Of a stretch of 64,000 nt of DNA, positions 36,756 to 45,518 are shown one piece after another. How positions within the stretch are numbered: the first letter of the stretch is position 1; every line of letters begins with the position of its first letter. The DNA is taken from assembly GCF_003460605.1 (NCBI RefSeq), contig NZ_QTVN01000001.1, positions 186,001 to 250,000 on the forward strand. Reading direction: 5' to 3'. Under the pieces are notes generated by a model. The model was given only the letters and a program-made list of their open reading frames with translations. It was not told the origin of the DNA and made no database searches. A program made the position numbers and the translations under genes. The stretch is from Ruminococcus sp. AF31-8BH (GTDB lineage Bacteria > Bacillota > Clostridia > Lachnospirales > Lachnospiraceae).

Positions 36756-37030
36756 TTATGCTGTCAATATCCATTCCGTATTTATTCCTCTTGCCAAATG
36801 AACATACCTGTTCCGTGTTTCTTTTTTGCCTTTTAGCATACCCTTTGCAGGATGTGTAAATGCACCTTTGTCACTCATCAGAAGTTCTGCTACATTTGCC
36901 ACTTCATCTGCGGTTCCAGGTCTTCCAGCCAGGCATTTTGCAAACATATCTTTGAATAATCTGCAGCTGTTTCAATCTCAAAAAGATCACCGCCTTCTGC
37001 CTTCTGAATAAATTCTTTATACTTTGGTCA
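36756..37030 (-). pseudogene. Fused fragments of a short-chain dehydrogenase-like and a flavodoxin-like gene
   Basis: One frame (ATG at 36947) reads CLAGRPGTADEVANVAELLM and then SDKGAF, resembling the C-terminal part of short-chain dehydrogenases. A second frame just upstream (about 36940-37024) reads KYKEFIQKAEGGDLFEIETA and then ADYSK, like a flavodoxin segment. Neither is complete. They are probably deletion scars of two redox genes. Confidence 0.5.
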
Positions 37031-37088
37031 TCGATAAGTTTCACTAATCTATATGTGAGTGCTAACAGAAAAGCAAGAAAGACAAAAA

Positions 37089-37125
37089 CTGCCAGACAGT
37101 GCTCTGTTATAGCGCCGTCTGGCAG
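37089..37125 (-). terminator. Terminator below the hybrid-kinase remnant
   Basis: CTGCCAGAC (37089-37097) and GTCTGGCAG (37117-37125) form a nine-pair stem followed by TTTTTG on the minus strand. Confidence 0.8.
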
Positions 37126-37152
37126 TTCTTTACATGTAAAAAAATCCGATAT

Positions 37153-37446
37153 TTAATCCAATATTTTGTCCTCTGGCAGATACTTCCGGATGATTTTACA
37201 GAGATCCTTCATCTCTATGGGCTTCACCAAATAATCGTCCATTCCGCATTCCAGGAGGCGTTCGCGGACACCGGTGATGGCATTCATCGGCGTACGGATC
37301 TCGTGAGACATGTTGGACAGGAACTCGGTTTTCATCCGGTTCTGTTCCTGGGCACTGTAGCGCTCCTCCATCATCTGCTTCGCCCTTTTAACCAGAAAAT
37401 ATTGGACTGATTGCCACAACCGAACCTGCCGCAAACATACGGGCAA
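37153..37446 (-). pseudogene. Hybrid sensor kinase remnant with an internal deletion joining H-box to receiver end
   Basis: The 97-residue reading contains the HisKA phospho-acceptor box TEFLSNMSHEIRTPMNAITG. It passes directly, in frame, into ECGMDDYLVKPIEMKDLCKI, the last strand and helix of a receiver domain. The dimerisation rest, ATPase domain and most of the receiver that should lie between are gone. It cannot be a working kinase. A second receiver tail lies 500 bases downstream, so one or two hybrid kinases were lost here. Confidence 0.85.
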
Positions 37447-37577
37447 TCATCCGGTTGACCTGTTTCGTATTTTTTCAAACATATTTCGTCCCTCTGTAAA
37501 AGCTCCCAATTGTAAATATGAGCTATTTTACCCTATTTGGGGACGTTTGCATAGTAGGTATTTTATTATTTTTCTGT

Positions 37578-38501
37578 TTAACTCAGGAAATTCTCGATAA
37601 TTACATTCTCTGCTTCCGCTTCGGTCATGCCAAGGGTACGGAGCTTCAAAAGCTGCTCATCGTTGATTCGACCGATGGCGGCTTCATGGATGATGGCGGC
37701 ATCTACATGCTTCGCCTGAATCTCAGGGATGGAACCTACCTCTGCGTGATCCATGATAATGGAATCACACTGGATATGAGCATGACATTTATTTTTTCCA
37801 ACTGCCTTAGGATGAAAAATCTGGGAAGAGTTTCCTTTTCCAACAGAACGGGAAATAATCTGGGCGGAAGAACCTGCGCCATTCATACAAACCTCAATAT
37901 CAGACTCCGCTTTCTGCTCACCGTCTGTCATCAGACGCTCCAGAACAAACAGCTTGGAATCTGCGTCCATCTCCACATTGGTGGTACGGATCGTGGAATC
38001 TACCCCTTTGATCTGCACAGTATCCAAAGTGAATACAGAATTTTCCCCAAGTTCAATATTGGTTACCGGATTCAGGACCCTGCTTCCGGTTCCATTTCCT
38101 TCGCCGTAATGCTTCTCTTCATAATGAACATTGGCATTTTTTCCAACATGAAAGGTGTGAATGCCATCGTGACGGCTTTCATTGCATCCGCTGTTGTGGA
38201 TTCCGCAGCCTGCAATAATATTCACGTCTGCACCGTCTTCCACATAAAAATCATTGTAAACCAGGTCTGTCATGCCAGATACGCTCACTACAACAGGGAT
38301 GAAAACCTTCTCTCCCTGTGTCTTTCCATCAATAAAAATATCGATTCCCGGCTTGTCTTCTTTTTTCCGGATTTTGATGTGCTCACTGTCGCCATGACAG
38401 ACGGAAATGCCATTCTGGCGCAGATTGTATGCACCTTTCTGCTCAAAACCTTCGCTGATCTTATCCAGCACGCCCTGGGTGGTTTCTTCTACTTTAATCA
38501 T
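37578..38501 (-). CDS. Short SufB/SufD-like Fe-S cluster scaffold protein
   Basis: This 307-residue protein has the right-handed beta-helix core of SufB/SufD (GENSVFTLDTVQIKG, GKGNSSQIFHPKAVGKNKCH, GSIPEIQAKHVDAAIIHEAA). It ends with GMTEAEAENVIIENF, close to the common SufD ending. It is much shorter than SufB or SufD of full suf operons. It is coupled to sufC through TGATG at 38499-38503, and the GGAGG of this start lies inside sufC. An ATG six bases earlier (38507) is possible but sits too near that site. The C-then-B/D pair without sufS/sufU recalls minimal SufBC (SMS) systems; that label is inference. Confidence 0.85.
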   Translation of the reverse strand: MIKVEETTQGVLDKISEGFEQKGAYNLRQNGISVCHGDSEHIKIRKKEDKPGIDIFIDGKTQGEKVFIPVVVSVSGMTDLVYNDFYVEDGADVNIIAGCGIHNSGCNESRHDGIHTFHVGKNANVHYEEKHYGEGNGTGSRVLNPVTNIELGENSVFTLDTVQIKGVDSTIRTTNVEMDADSKLFVLERLMTDGEQKAESDIEVCMNGAGSSAQIISRSVGKGNSSQIFHPKAVGKNKCHAHIQCDSIIMDHAEVGSIPEIQAKHVDAAIIHEAAIGRINDEQLLKLRTLGMTEAEAENVIIENFLS

Positions 38502-39232
38502 CAGCATTTGCCTCCTTCTGTCATGCACTTCTGACATTTTTCCTGCTGAAACAAGGTTGGGAAAACGTCCTCTTTGGTACCGTATTTCTTCACTTCTCCA
38601 TCCTCGATCACCATGATCTTATCCGCCATGTTGATGATTTTTTCCTGATGGGAAATCAGGATCAGGCACTCTTTTTTCTCACGATGGATCTCCTCGAAAC
38701 GCTTGATCAGCATGGAAAAACTCCACAGATCAATTCCGGCTTCCGGCTCATCGAAAATGCTCACTTTATGAGATTTGGCAAGAACGGTGGCGATCTCAAT
38801 ACGCTTCATTTCGCCGCCGGAAAGAGTTCCATCCAGCTGACGGTTCAGGTAATCCTCAGAGCAAAGTCCTACTGCGGAAAGAAGCTTGCAGCTTTCCTCC
38901 TCGGTCAGTTCTTTGCCAGCTGCAAGAGACAGCATTCTTGTGACTGTCATTCCCTTGAAACGGGGCGGTTGCTGGAATGCATAGCCGATTCCCGCATTGG
39001 CACGATGGTCAATATCATATTCCGTAATGTTCTCATCATCCAGATAAATTTCTCCGCTGTTTGCCTTCTCAATACCGGCAAGAACTTTGGCAAGAGTGGA
39101 TTTTCCTCCGCCGTTGGGTCCAGTGATCACCAGCATTTCCCCATCCTTAACATCAAAACTGATGTGGTTCACCAGGCAGCGCTTTTTCCCTTCTTCATTC
39201 ACTTCAAAAGTCAGGTTCTCTACTTTCAGCAT
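38501..39232 (-). CDS. sufC: SufC-type ATPase of Fe-S cluster assembly
   Basis: This 243-residue ABC-type ATPase has Walker A GPNGGGKST near residue 40, Q-loop FQQPPRF, signature LSGGEMKRIE, Walker B VSIFDEPEAGID and the switch His in ILISHQE. The QPPRFKG and EPEAGID forms are typical of SufC rather than of transporter ATPases. It is the first gene of a two-gene operon with the short SufB/D-like protein. A promoter with TTGACA-N17-TACATT lies upstream. Confidence 0.93.
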   Translation of the reverse strand: MLKVENLTFEVNEEGKKRCLVNHISFDVKDGEMLVITGPNGGGKSTLAKVLAGIEKANSGEIYLDDENITEYDIDHRANAGIGYAFQQPPRFKGMTVTRMLSLAAGKELTEEESCKLLSAVGLCSEDYLNRQLDGTLSGGEMKRIEIATVLAKSHKVSIFDEPEAGIDLWSFSMLIKRFEEIHREKKECLILISHQEKIINMADKIMVIEDGEVKKYGTKEDVFPTLFQQEKCQKCMTEGGKC

Positions 39233-39269
39233 ATCTATACCTCTTTTGTGTTTTTTACTTTCTTATTGG

Positions 39270-39380
39270 AATGTACTCCTTATGGGAAAAGATGTCAACA
39301 TTTCCTAGTAAGTTTTAGGACGTGTTTGAAACACGCTCTAGGTAAATATCATTGAAAATAAAGTATTTCAGCAGTATACT
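39270..39380. promoter_or_regulatory. Divergent promoters with shared palindrome between sufC and the NifX/NafY-like gene
   Basis: Minus strand: TTGACA (39293-39298) and TACATT (39270-39275), 17 bases apart, for sufC. Plus strand: TTGAAA (39352-39357) and TATACT (39375-39380), 17 bases apart, for the next gene. Midway lies CGTGTTT-G-AAACACG (39321-39335), a perfect inverted repeat within a wider imperfect one (CCTAG ... CTAGG, 39304-39342). It could be an operator for an iron-sulfur or redox regulator. Confidence 0.65.
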
Positions 39381-39413
39381 GGGAGTATGATTAATGGAGA
39401 AGGAGATTTTACT

Positions 39414-39809
39414 ATGAAAATTGCAGTAACTTATGAAAACGGAGAGATTTTCCAGCACTTTGGACACACAGCAGAATTCAAGATCTATGAGGTTGCAGAC
39501 GGCAAAGTTGTGAACGCAGAAGTGGTTGATACCAACGGAAGCGGACATGGTGCACTGGCTGGATTTCTGGTGCAGCATGGGGTGGATACCCTGATCTGCG
39601 GCGGTATCGGCGGCGGTGCACAGAATGCACTTGCGCAGGCAGGCATTCGTCTTTTCGGCGGTGTCAGCGGAAGTGCTGATGATGCGGTGAACGCACTGCT
39701 TGCAGGCAATCTGGGATATGATCCGAATGTACATTGCAATCACCATGACCATCATGAGGAAGGTCACAGCTGCGGGGATCATGGATGCGGAAGTCATTCC
39801 TGCCACTAA
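39414..39809 (+). CDS. NifX/NafY-like dinitrogenase iron-molybdenum cofactor-binding domain protein
   Basis: This 131-residue protein begins MKIAVTYENGEIFQHFGHTAEFKIYEV, as in the NifB/NifX/NafY domain, and contains LICGGIGGGAQNALAQAGIRLFGG. The last 30 residues are rich in His and Cys (HHDHHEEGHSCGDHGCGSHSCH), suggesting metal binding. No nitrogenase genes are present, so it is probably an orphan metal or Fe-S carrier. AGGAG lies before the ATG at 39414. It is divergent from the sufC pair and shares its control region. Confidence 0.9.
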   Translation: MKIAVTYENGEIFQHFGHTAEFKIYEVADGKVVNAEVVDTNGSGHGALAGFLVQHGVDTLICGGIGGGAQNALAQAGIRLFGGVSGSADDAVNALLAGNLGYDPNVHCNHHDHHEEGHSCGDHGCGSHSCH

Positions 39810-39845
39810 ATTTTTCCTGATAAAATAACTGGATTGGAATAAAAA

Positions 39846-39912
39846 GGCTGGTATCCTACATGCTCATTCAATTAGAAAGTTTGAATGCAGCACGTAGAAT
39901 ACCAGTCTTTTT
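39846..39912. terminator. Long bidirectional terminator
   Basis: GGCTGGTATCCTACATGC pairs with the complement GCACGTAGAATACCAGTC with few mismatches and continues through ATTCAA/TTTGAAT. Five T follow on the plus strand and A5 precedes. It lies between convergent genes. Confidence 0.85.
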
Positions 39913-39936
39913 GTTATCTGTATTTTACCTCAATAC

Positions 39937-40848
39937 TTAGCTCTCCTGCACCTTCACAGCCGACGTGGTCTTCTTCTGGGAAACGATCAGGCCTGCAAAA
40001 ATCAGCGTGGAGCCGATTACGGATGCCACTGTCATTTTTTCATGGAGAACAAACACGGACAGCACGACTGTCACCACTGGTGATACATAAATGTACACGC
40101 TGGTTTTCACAGCGCCGATCCATTTGGTTGCCAGGTTCCATAGCAGGAAGCCAAGTGCACTTGCCCCCAGTCCCAGGAAAAGGAAATTCCCCACGACCTG
40201 AGGATTGCGGATCAGATCCGGATCCCAGGATGCTTTCTGCTGAATCAGCACAGGGATCAGGAAAATAATTCCATAGAAATAGATTCTTCTTGTCACTGCG
40301 ATAGTCGGATAATCCCACTCCCCGATCTTTTTCACAAGGGCAGAATATGCGCCCCAGGAAATCATGGCCAGGAATGCAAGGCCGTCACCAAGCGGGTTCA
40401 AATTGAAGCTTTTCTGTCCGTTCATACTGATCAGAATTACACCTGCTATGGCAATTACAAATCCAATATAAAAGTAAAGTCCAGACTTCTCATTTTTAAA
40501 GAAAATCCCCACCATTACTGCCACAAAAAAGGGTGCACATGCCACAATAATCCCCACATTGGAAGCATATGTCATGGTCAGCGCCGTGTTTTCCAGCATG
40601 AAATACAGCACGATCCCGAATAATCCTGCACCTGCAAACGCAAGCTCCTGTCTGGGATTTTTCAGCTTCAGATGATGGGGATAAAAGATCAGCAGCGCCA
40701 GAAATGCAAGCACTGCACGGGTAAACAATACCTCCGCAGGCAAAAAATAGTTAAGCAAAACCTTAGTGGATACAAACGTTGCTCCCCACATGATCTGGGT
40801 TCCGCAAGCAAGGATATGTCCTGTAATCTGTCTTCTCTCTTCCGTCAT
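39937..40848 (-). CDS. EamA-family (DMT) drug/metabolite transporter
   Basis: This 303-residue protein has ten predicted membrane spans in two EamA halves. The first contains WGATFVSTKVLLNYFLP and the second WGAYSALVKKIGEW, with the closing SVFVLHEKMTVASVIGSTLI typical of the family. It probably exports small metabolites or amino acids. The substrate cannot be told. It is a single gene with a terminator below. Confidence 0.9.
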   Translation of the reverse strand: MTEERRQITGHILACGTQIMWGATFVSTKVLLNYFLPAEVLFTRAVLAFLALLIFYPHHLKLKNPRQELAFAGAGLFGIVLYFMLENTALTMTYASNVGIIVACAPFFVAVMVGIFFKNEKSGLYFYIGFVIAIAGVILISMNGQKSFNLNPLGDGLAFLAMISWGAYSALVKKIGEWDYPTIAVTRRIYFYGIIFLIPVLIQQKASWDPDLIRNPQVVGNFLFLGLGASALGFLLWNLATKWIGAVKTSVYIYVSPVVTVVLSVFVLHEKMTVASVIGSTLIFAGLIVSQKKTTSAVKVQES

Positions 40849-40936
40849 TTTTAACTCCTGTTTCTTATCATATTTTCAAGCATACTCCAAGCACAATTAA
40901 ATTCCGCTGAAATATGTCACATATTTTCTGTTTTTA

Positions 40937-42169
40937 TTACGAACCGGAGGGAATTCTTACCAGAATCTGCTCCCCATTTTTCTCGGCTAATGTCAGAACT
41001 GGAATGTGTTTTTTCCGCAGCATATGCACCACCGGGTACGCCGCAAATGTGTTATTTCCTACAAAAACAGCTTCTGGTTTATACTTCAGAATCATCTTTA
41101 CCTGATCCTTCACAGCTGCTTTCCACTCCTGTCTTTCCATCAGAATTTCCCCGTAAATGCCCAGCATTTCCAGTTCCGGAAGCTCTGGGAAATCAATGTG
41201 AACCACCTTTGCAGATTGCAGTTTGGGCAATTGCAGAAGCAGTTCATCAACGGAAAAATCTCCGCCGAAGTTCACAATAATGGGCTTTTCATGGAACTCT
41301 TCCAAGCTGATTTCACAGGCTTTTATGGCGTCCTCGAGGGTTCCGGCAGTCATAAGAAAGCCGCCCTTATGACAGAATCCTGCACTTTCAAGCCCGGTTT
41401 TCTCTATCAGTTCCTCATTTTCCAGGCCCAGCCATTCCACTGGAAAACTGCATTTATAGTTCAGGGAATACTCTTTTTTCTGTGACTGGATGCAGTAGCC
41501 GCCTCTGTTTGAGGGGAAAATCACAAAAGCAATTTCCGTCTCAGACAGCCGTTTCTGGCAGGGAACAAACTCAGGTAAAACCAGAATTTTCGACTCTTCT
41601 TTTCCTTTTTTCCCGGAAAGAATTGCCATCTCATGGGCTTCCAGAAGTTCCTCCACCCTCTTATCTGCACGCTCATTTCCACGATACCGCTCGAACTTAT
41701 TTTCCAGAATCATCCCGGCTACACTTACGGCCTGGAAGAAGGCTTCATCGTTTCCGCCCTGTGCGTCCCACGCCGGATTAAAGTTGCCGATCAATGTGGC
41801 AAGCTCATTTTTCTCCCCTGTATTGTCGTTGTTATCAAGGGGCTGCACAAAGGACTGGTCGAACTTTTCCGCCAGTTCCTGACCAAGAATTTCCTCTCCA
41901 AGAGCCTCCCAGAGAAGTCCAAATGCCGCATAAGGCACTCCGTTTTCCCGGACGCGGCTGTCCTTCTGGTGATGGTCATACTGCCCCCGCCCAATGTCAA
42001 AAACAATGCCGTCGAAGTCTTCCGGAACCTTATTTCCTCTGGAAATGTTGATTTCCGGATTCAGGTACAGCAGCAATGCGGCTGAAAATACGTCGTCTGC
42101 GTGGAATTTTCCACTGTGGGTGAATGCAGACGCATTGTTTTTCTTTATCTGTTCTGATAAACTGCTCAT
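40937..42169 (-). CDS. MYG1/UPF0160-family metal-dependent hydrolase with C-terminal extension
   Basis: This 410-residue protein carries the family motifs THSGKFHADDVFSAAL at its N-terminus, VFDIGRGQYDHHQKD near residue 60 and PLDNNDNTGEKNELATLI. These place it with MYG1, a DHH-related putative exonuclease. The last 110 residues (IIVNFGGDFSVDELLLQLPK onward) go beyond the usual end and are unassigned. The start MSSLSEQIKK at 42169 is chosen because it begins just before the conserved core. The ribosome binding site is weak, and an in-frame upstream extension is possible. Confidence 0.82.
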   Translation of the reverse strand: MSSLSEQIKKNNASAFTHSGKFHADDVFSAALLLYLNPEINISRGNKVPEDFDGIVFDIGRGQYDHHQKDSRVRENGVPYAAFGLLWEALGEEILGQELAEKFDQSFVQPLDNNDNTGEKNELATLIGNFNPAWDAQGGNDEAFFQAVSVAGMILENKFERYRGNERADKRVEELLEAHEMAILSGKKGKEESKILVLPEFVPCQKRLSETEIAFVIFPSNRGGYCIQSQKKEYSLNYKCSFPVEWLGLENEELIEKTGLESAGFCHKGGFLMTAGTLEDAIKACEISLEEFHEKPIIVNFGGDFSVDELLLQLPKLQSAKVVHIDFPELPELEMLGIYGEILMERQEWKAAVKDQVKMILKYKPEAVFVGNNTFAAYPVVHMLRKKHIPVLTLAEKNGEQILVRIPSGS

Positions 42170-42451
42170 AAATTTTTTACCGTTCTTTCTATATTCATAT
42201 GTACTTAAAGCATTGTAACACAGGCCTTTGACAAAATAAATGCTGTTGAAGATATTTTTCCCCTGCAAAAAACGCCCTCCTGTTTTGAATACTGAAAAAG
42301 TTTATCAACAAGGTATTTTCTATACCGTATTCCTGGAATGAGTGTTATACTACTCGTTAGGCTATACTAACCTTTGTAACCAAACTTACTGCGGACACCT
42401 GCCTGCACAGTATGTCCGTTCCTGTAACCATTCAAAAAAGGAGGGTTCCTC

Positions 42452-43264
42452 GTGCCTTTAAACTTAACAGATTTTAATCACTTTTACATCATTAATAAAG
42501 TATGCGGACTGGAAAAACAGCGCCATTATCTGGAATCGCTTGGTCGAAAAGAATTCCAGATTTATTTCCAGCCAAAGATCAGCGGAAAGAGCCAGAAAAT
42601 TGCCAGTGCCGAGGTGCTGATTCGCTGGAAACGTGCAGATGGGGAGCTGTGGTTCCCGGATAGTTTCCTTCCGATTCTGGAAGAAACAGGGGAAATCGAG
42701 GCTCTGGATTACTATGTTTATGAGGCGGCTTTCCAGTGGCTTGCAAACAGAAGAAGCGCAGGACTGAAACTGCTGCCGCTGTCTTTAAATGTCTCTCCGG
42801 TTCATTTCCGGAAGATCCATACCTTTACGAAAAAGGTTTTGCAGCTGATCCAGAAATACGAAATTCCGTCTGAATATCTGGTTTTTGAGATTACGGAAAC
42901 TACTTATATTCACAACATTGAGGCAGTTAACAGCATGATTCGGTTCTTCCATGAGCAGAATATCCGCATCTCTATGGATGACTTCGGCTCTGGCTATTCT
43001 TCTCTGAATACACTGAAGGATATCCTGTTTGACGAGGTAAAAATCGACAAGCGTTTCCTCTCTGATGACCTTACTGAGAAAGGCAAAATTGTACTTCAGG
43101 AAATCTTCCACCTGCTGAAACGCACCAACAAATTTATCGTCTGCGAGGGCGTAGAAACCAAAGAAATGGTGGATTTCCTTATTCAGGAAGGCTGTGATGA
43201 ACTGCAGGGGTATTATTATTACAAGCCTATGGAGATGGGGAAATTTGAGGAATTAATTGCATAA
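42452..43264 (+). CDS. EAL-domain cyclic-di-GMP phosphodiesterase
   Basis: This 270-residue protein is almost entirely one EAL domain. The signature is E54-V-L. Other metal and catalytic residues are all visible: Asn113 (SLNVSP), Glu146 (FEITET), Asp176-Asp177 (MDDFGSGYSS), Lys197 (VKIDK), Glu232 (CEGVE) and Gln252 (LQGYYY). So it should hydrolyse c-di-GMP to pGpG. There is no sensor domain apart from a 30-residue lead. The start codon is GTG behind GGAGGG. It is a single-gene unit with a terminator. Confidence 0.92.
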   Translation: MPLNLTDFNHFYIINKVCGLEKQRHYLESLGRKEFQIYFQPKISGKSQKIASAEVLIRWKRADGELWFPDSFLPILEETGEIEALDYYVYEAAFQWLANRRSAGLKLLPLSLNVSPVHFRKIHTFTKKVLQLIQKYEIPSEYLVFEITETTYIHNIEAVNSMIRFFHEQNIRISMDDFGSGYSSLNTLKDILFDEVKIDKRFLSDDLTEKGKIVLQEIFHLLKRTNKFIVCEGVETKEMVDFLIQEGCDELQGYYYYKPMEMGKFEELIA

Positions 43265-43270
43265 GACATC

Positions 43271-43300
43271 GGGCACCTGAAAATCAGGCGCCCCTTTTTT
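43271..43300 (+). terminator. Terminator of the EAL gene
   Basis: GGGCACCTG (43271-43279) and CAGGCGCCC (43285-43293) pair, with one A-G/C mismatch, followed by CTTTTTT. Confidence 0.85.
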
Positions 43301-44318
43301 ATATCAAATATTGCATTACTCTATACAGATTTATCCATAAATTATTATTTTTCTTATAAATTTCGGGATATTCTTCTGTGCTTAACGGGCATTCTCCGGC
43401 TCCGGTTTCGATGGTTATAGCGGGGATTTTCAGTTTCAGAACAAAGTAGTCGCTGCAGCCTGCGGTGGCTGCGGCATCCTGGATGGTAGAATGGAGAGGA
43501 TAGCCAATTATGGTGGATGCATAGTTGGCAAGAGCCAGTTCTTTTTGGCGGAGATTTCCGCGACAGCCGTAGTCCCAATAAATGAGATTTCCGGAAGAAT
43601 GATAGGAAATACAGCAGGCAAACTTGTATTTGCTGGCAGTGTGAAGAATGGCCTGGGTTTCCGGTTCGCTGGCTGGGGATGGGCCTTTATAGCCTTCTCC
43701 GCATGGAGCAGGTGCGCCTATGTAGGACGCCCAGCCTATATCGAAGTTTCGGTTTAGGTCTACGCCGCGGGCGTTAGCTTTCCACCTCTGGATAAAATTA
43801 TTTGCTTCCTGCCTGCTTGCTGCACACTTTTTTACGATAGGATTTGCCAGTGCTGCATTCATATTTTGGCATAATGTGACGCCGTCGGGGTTTGCCATGG
43901 GGATGATATGAAAGCATATGTCTTGGATGTTATTTAGAGCTCTATGAATATACTTTTTATCTCTGGAAAATGTATGAATTCCATATACATCTTGAAATGA
44001 AGCGTATCGCTTACAGGATTGATTTTCCAAACATTTTCCAGTTTTTTGCCGCAAATAATCATTTATTTGGTTCATCATCAGAATTGTATTCATATATTCC
44101 CTAGCATGCATGGAAGCCTGTATCAGAATATGAAATCTGCTTTCTATATTTCCCAGAATTACTTCTGTAATGTCTCTTCCTTCTACACTTTTCCCAGCAG
44201 AATGCAGCTGCAAAAAAGCAGGATACTCCGCCTGCAAAGCGGCAAGATCCTGCTGCATTTCTTCATATGTATAGTACGGTATTCCCGGAGTAGAAACTGC
44301 TTTCTGATAATATTTCAT
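43299..44318 (-). CDS. M14-family zinc carboxypeptidase
   Basis: This 339-residue peptidase has the zinc site HARE (His71, Glu74) with the third ligand His in ISYHSSGNL near residue 240. It also has the substrate-binding RGVDLNRNFDIGW and the catalytic Glu in AITIETGAGE near 305. No signal peptide is seen. Relatives include gamma-D-glutamyl-meso-diaminopimelate peptidases acting on wall peptides, which is a possible role. The ATG at 44318 has AGGAG seven bases upstream; a TTG earlier overlaps that site. Confidence 0.9.
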   Translation of the reverse strand: MKYYQKAVSTPGIPYYTYEEMQQDLAALQAEYPAFLQLHSAGKSVEGRDITEVILGNIESRFHILIQASMHAREYMNTILMMNQINDYLRQKTGKCLENQSCKRYASFQDVYGIHTFSRDKKYIHRALNNIQDICFHIIPMANPDGVTLCQNMNAALANPIVKKCAASRQEANNFIQRWKANARGVDLNRNFDIGWASYIGAPAPCGEGYKGPSPASEPETQAILHTASKYKFACCISYHSSGNLIYWDYGCRGNLRQKELALANYASTIIGYPLHSTIQDAAATAGCSDYFVLKLKIPAITIETGAGECPLSTEEYPEIYKKNNNLWINLYRVMQYLI

Positions 44319-44371
44319 GAGCGACTCCTGCAAAACATACTTCCCTTGCTAATATATTAGCGGCTACATAG

Positions 44372-45415
44372 TCACAATCTCTCAAAATCTCCCTCTATAC
44401 AAATCGCCTGGTTCTGTAATTCCGTTGGGCAGGCGGCATCTCTGTAATTGATACATGCATAAACAGCCTTCGGATTGCCTGCGGTCATCTGCCAGAAAGG
44501 ATATTTGATAATGCCGGGAGTGTTATAACCCACTCCAAGCTCGAGGAAAAGGACCTTCATTCCCTGGTGTCTGCGGATGAAATCATCATATCTGGAGGCA
44601 GCTTTGTGCCATCCATCATCTTCCACAAAGGTACTGTCCGCACGTAAATTCATGGTCATTGGAGCGCCGCATTTTGGACAATGAGGTACTAATTCTGACG
44701 GAACTGTCATTTTCAGTGCAGCGCGTTGCGGAGCAAGTAATGTGCCGTCTGCTGCCACAGTATAGCCCTGTGCTTCTACCATTTTCTCCACAATTTTCCG
44801 GTTATCATATGTCTCATGATGGCATGGTCTGCTGCACTGCCAGAGGCCATAATCTCCCTGTGTATAGAACATTCTATGTTTATCAAAACCAGCTTTCTGG
44901 AAACAGTGATCCACATTGGTTGTAAGCACGAAATAGTCCTTCTCCTGTACCAGCCTTAAAAGATTCTCGTACACTGGCTTCGGCGCATTCATATATCGGT
45001 TAATATAAATATATCTGCTCCAGTACCCCCAATATTCCTCCAAAGAATCAAATGGATAAAATCCGCCTGAGTACATATCCTCAAATCCATATTTTTCTGT
45101 AAAATCCCCGAAATATTTCGAAAATCGTTCCCCTGTATATACAAACCCAGCTGAAGTAGAAAGCCCGGCTCCTGCACCAATCACAACCGCATCCGCTTCT
45201 TCAATCGCCTCTTTCAGCTGCTGGATCTTCGCCATCCTTCTTCTGTAAAACAACTGATTTTTTTCTTTAAATAGAATATTCTTTTCTTCCATCTCTGCCC
45301 TCAAATATTCGTCCTGGATCTGCAAAAATCTGGGATTTATTTTCTTCGGCACTCGAACATTCATCAGCCCGCGCAAAAGCAGTTTCTGATCTTCCCGCTC
45401 TCTTGGAATGGACAT
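44372..45415 (-). CDS. SIR2-family protein, SirTM-like (probable protein ADP-ribosyltransferase)
   Basis: This 347-residue protein has the NAD-binding SIR2 fold: GAGAGLSTSAG (80-90), TTNVDH (165-170) and late ELGVGYNTPGIIKYPF. A zinc module has Cys194/Cys198 (WQCSRPC) and Cys246/Cys249 (HCPKCG). The catalytic His of deacetylase sirtuins is replaced by Gln186 in TQGDYG. In the macrodomain-linked SirTM class the same position is Gln and the enzyme ADP-ribosylates a lipoylated GcvH-like protein. Here no macrodomain, GcvH or lipoate ligase gene is adjacent. The class call rests on motifs I recall. No clear ribosome binding site decides the start. Confidence 0.78.
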   Translation of the reverse strand: MSIPREREDQKLLLRGLMNVRVPKKINPRFLQIQDEYLRAEMEEKNILFKEKNQLFYRRRMAKIQQLKEAIEEADAVVIGAGAGLSTSAGFVYTGERFSKYFGDFTEKYGFEDMYSGGFYPFDSLEEYWGYWSRYIYINRYMNAPKPVYENLLRLVQEKDYFVLTTNVDHCFQKAGFDKHRMFYTQGDYGLWQCSRPCHHETYDNRKIVEKMVEAQGYTVAADGTLLAPQRAALKMTVPSELVPHCPKCGAPMTMNLRADSTFVEDDGWHKAASRYDDFIRRHQGMKVLFLELGVGYNTPGIIKYPFWQMTAGNPKAVYACINYRDAACPTELQNQAICIEGDFERL

Positions 45416-45518
45416 TGTTCCATAATTTTCATTCTCTCGCTCATTTAAAAGCTCTTAAATCAGGAAAATTCGTCTCTCATTTTGGTTCATACCTGCCACT
45501 ATCCAGTCCTTTCTCCGA

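Noticed and set aside
42392..42420. Inverted repeat CGGACA ... TGTCCG upstream of the EAL gene
   Set aside because: I considered a c-di-GMP riboswitch, but none of the conserved aptamer sequence is present; only a short hairpin is supported.
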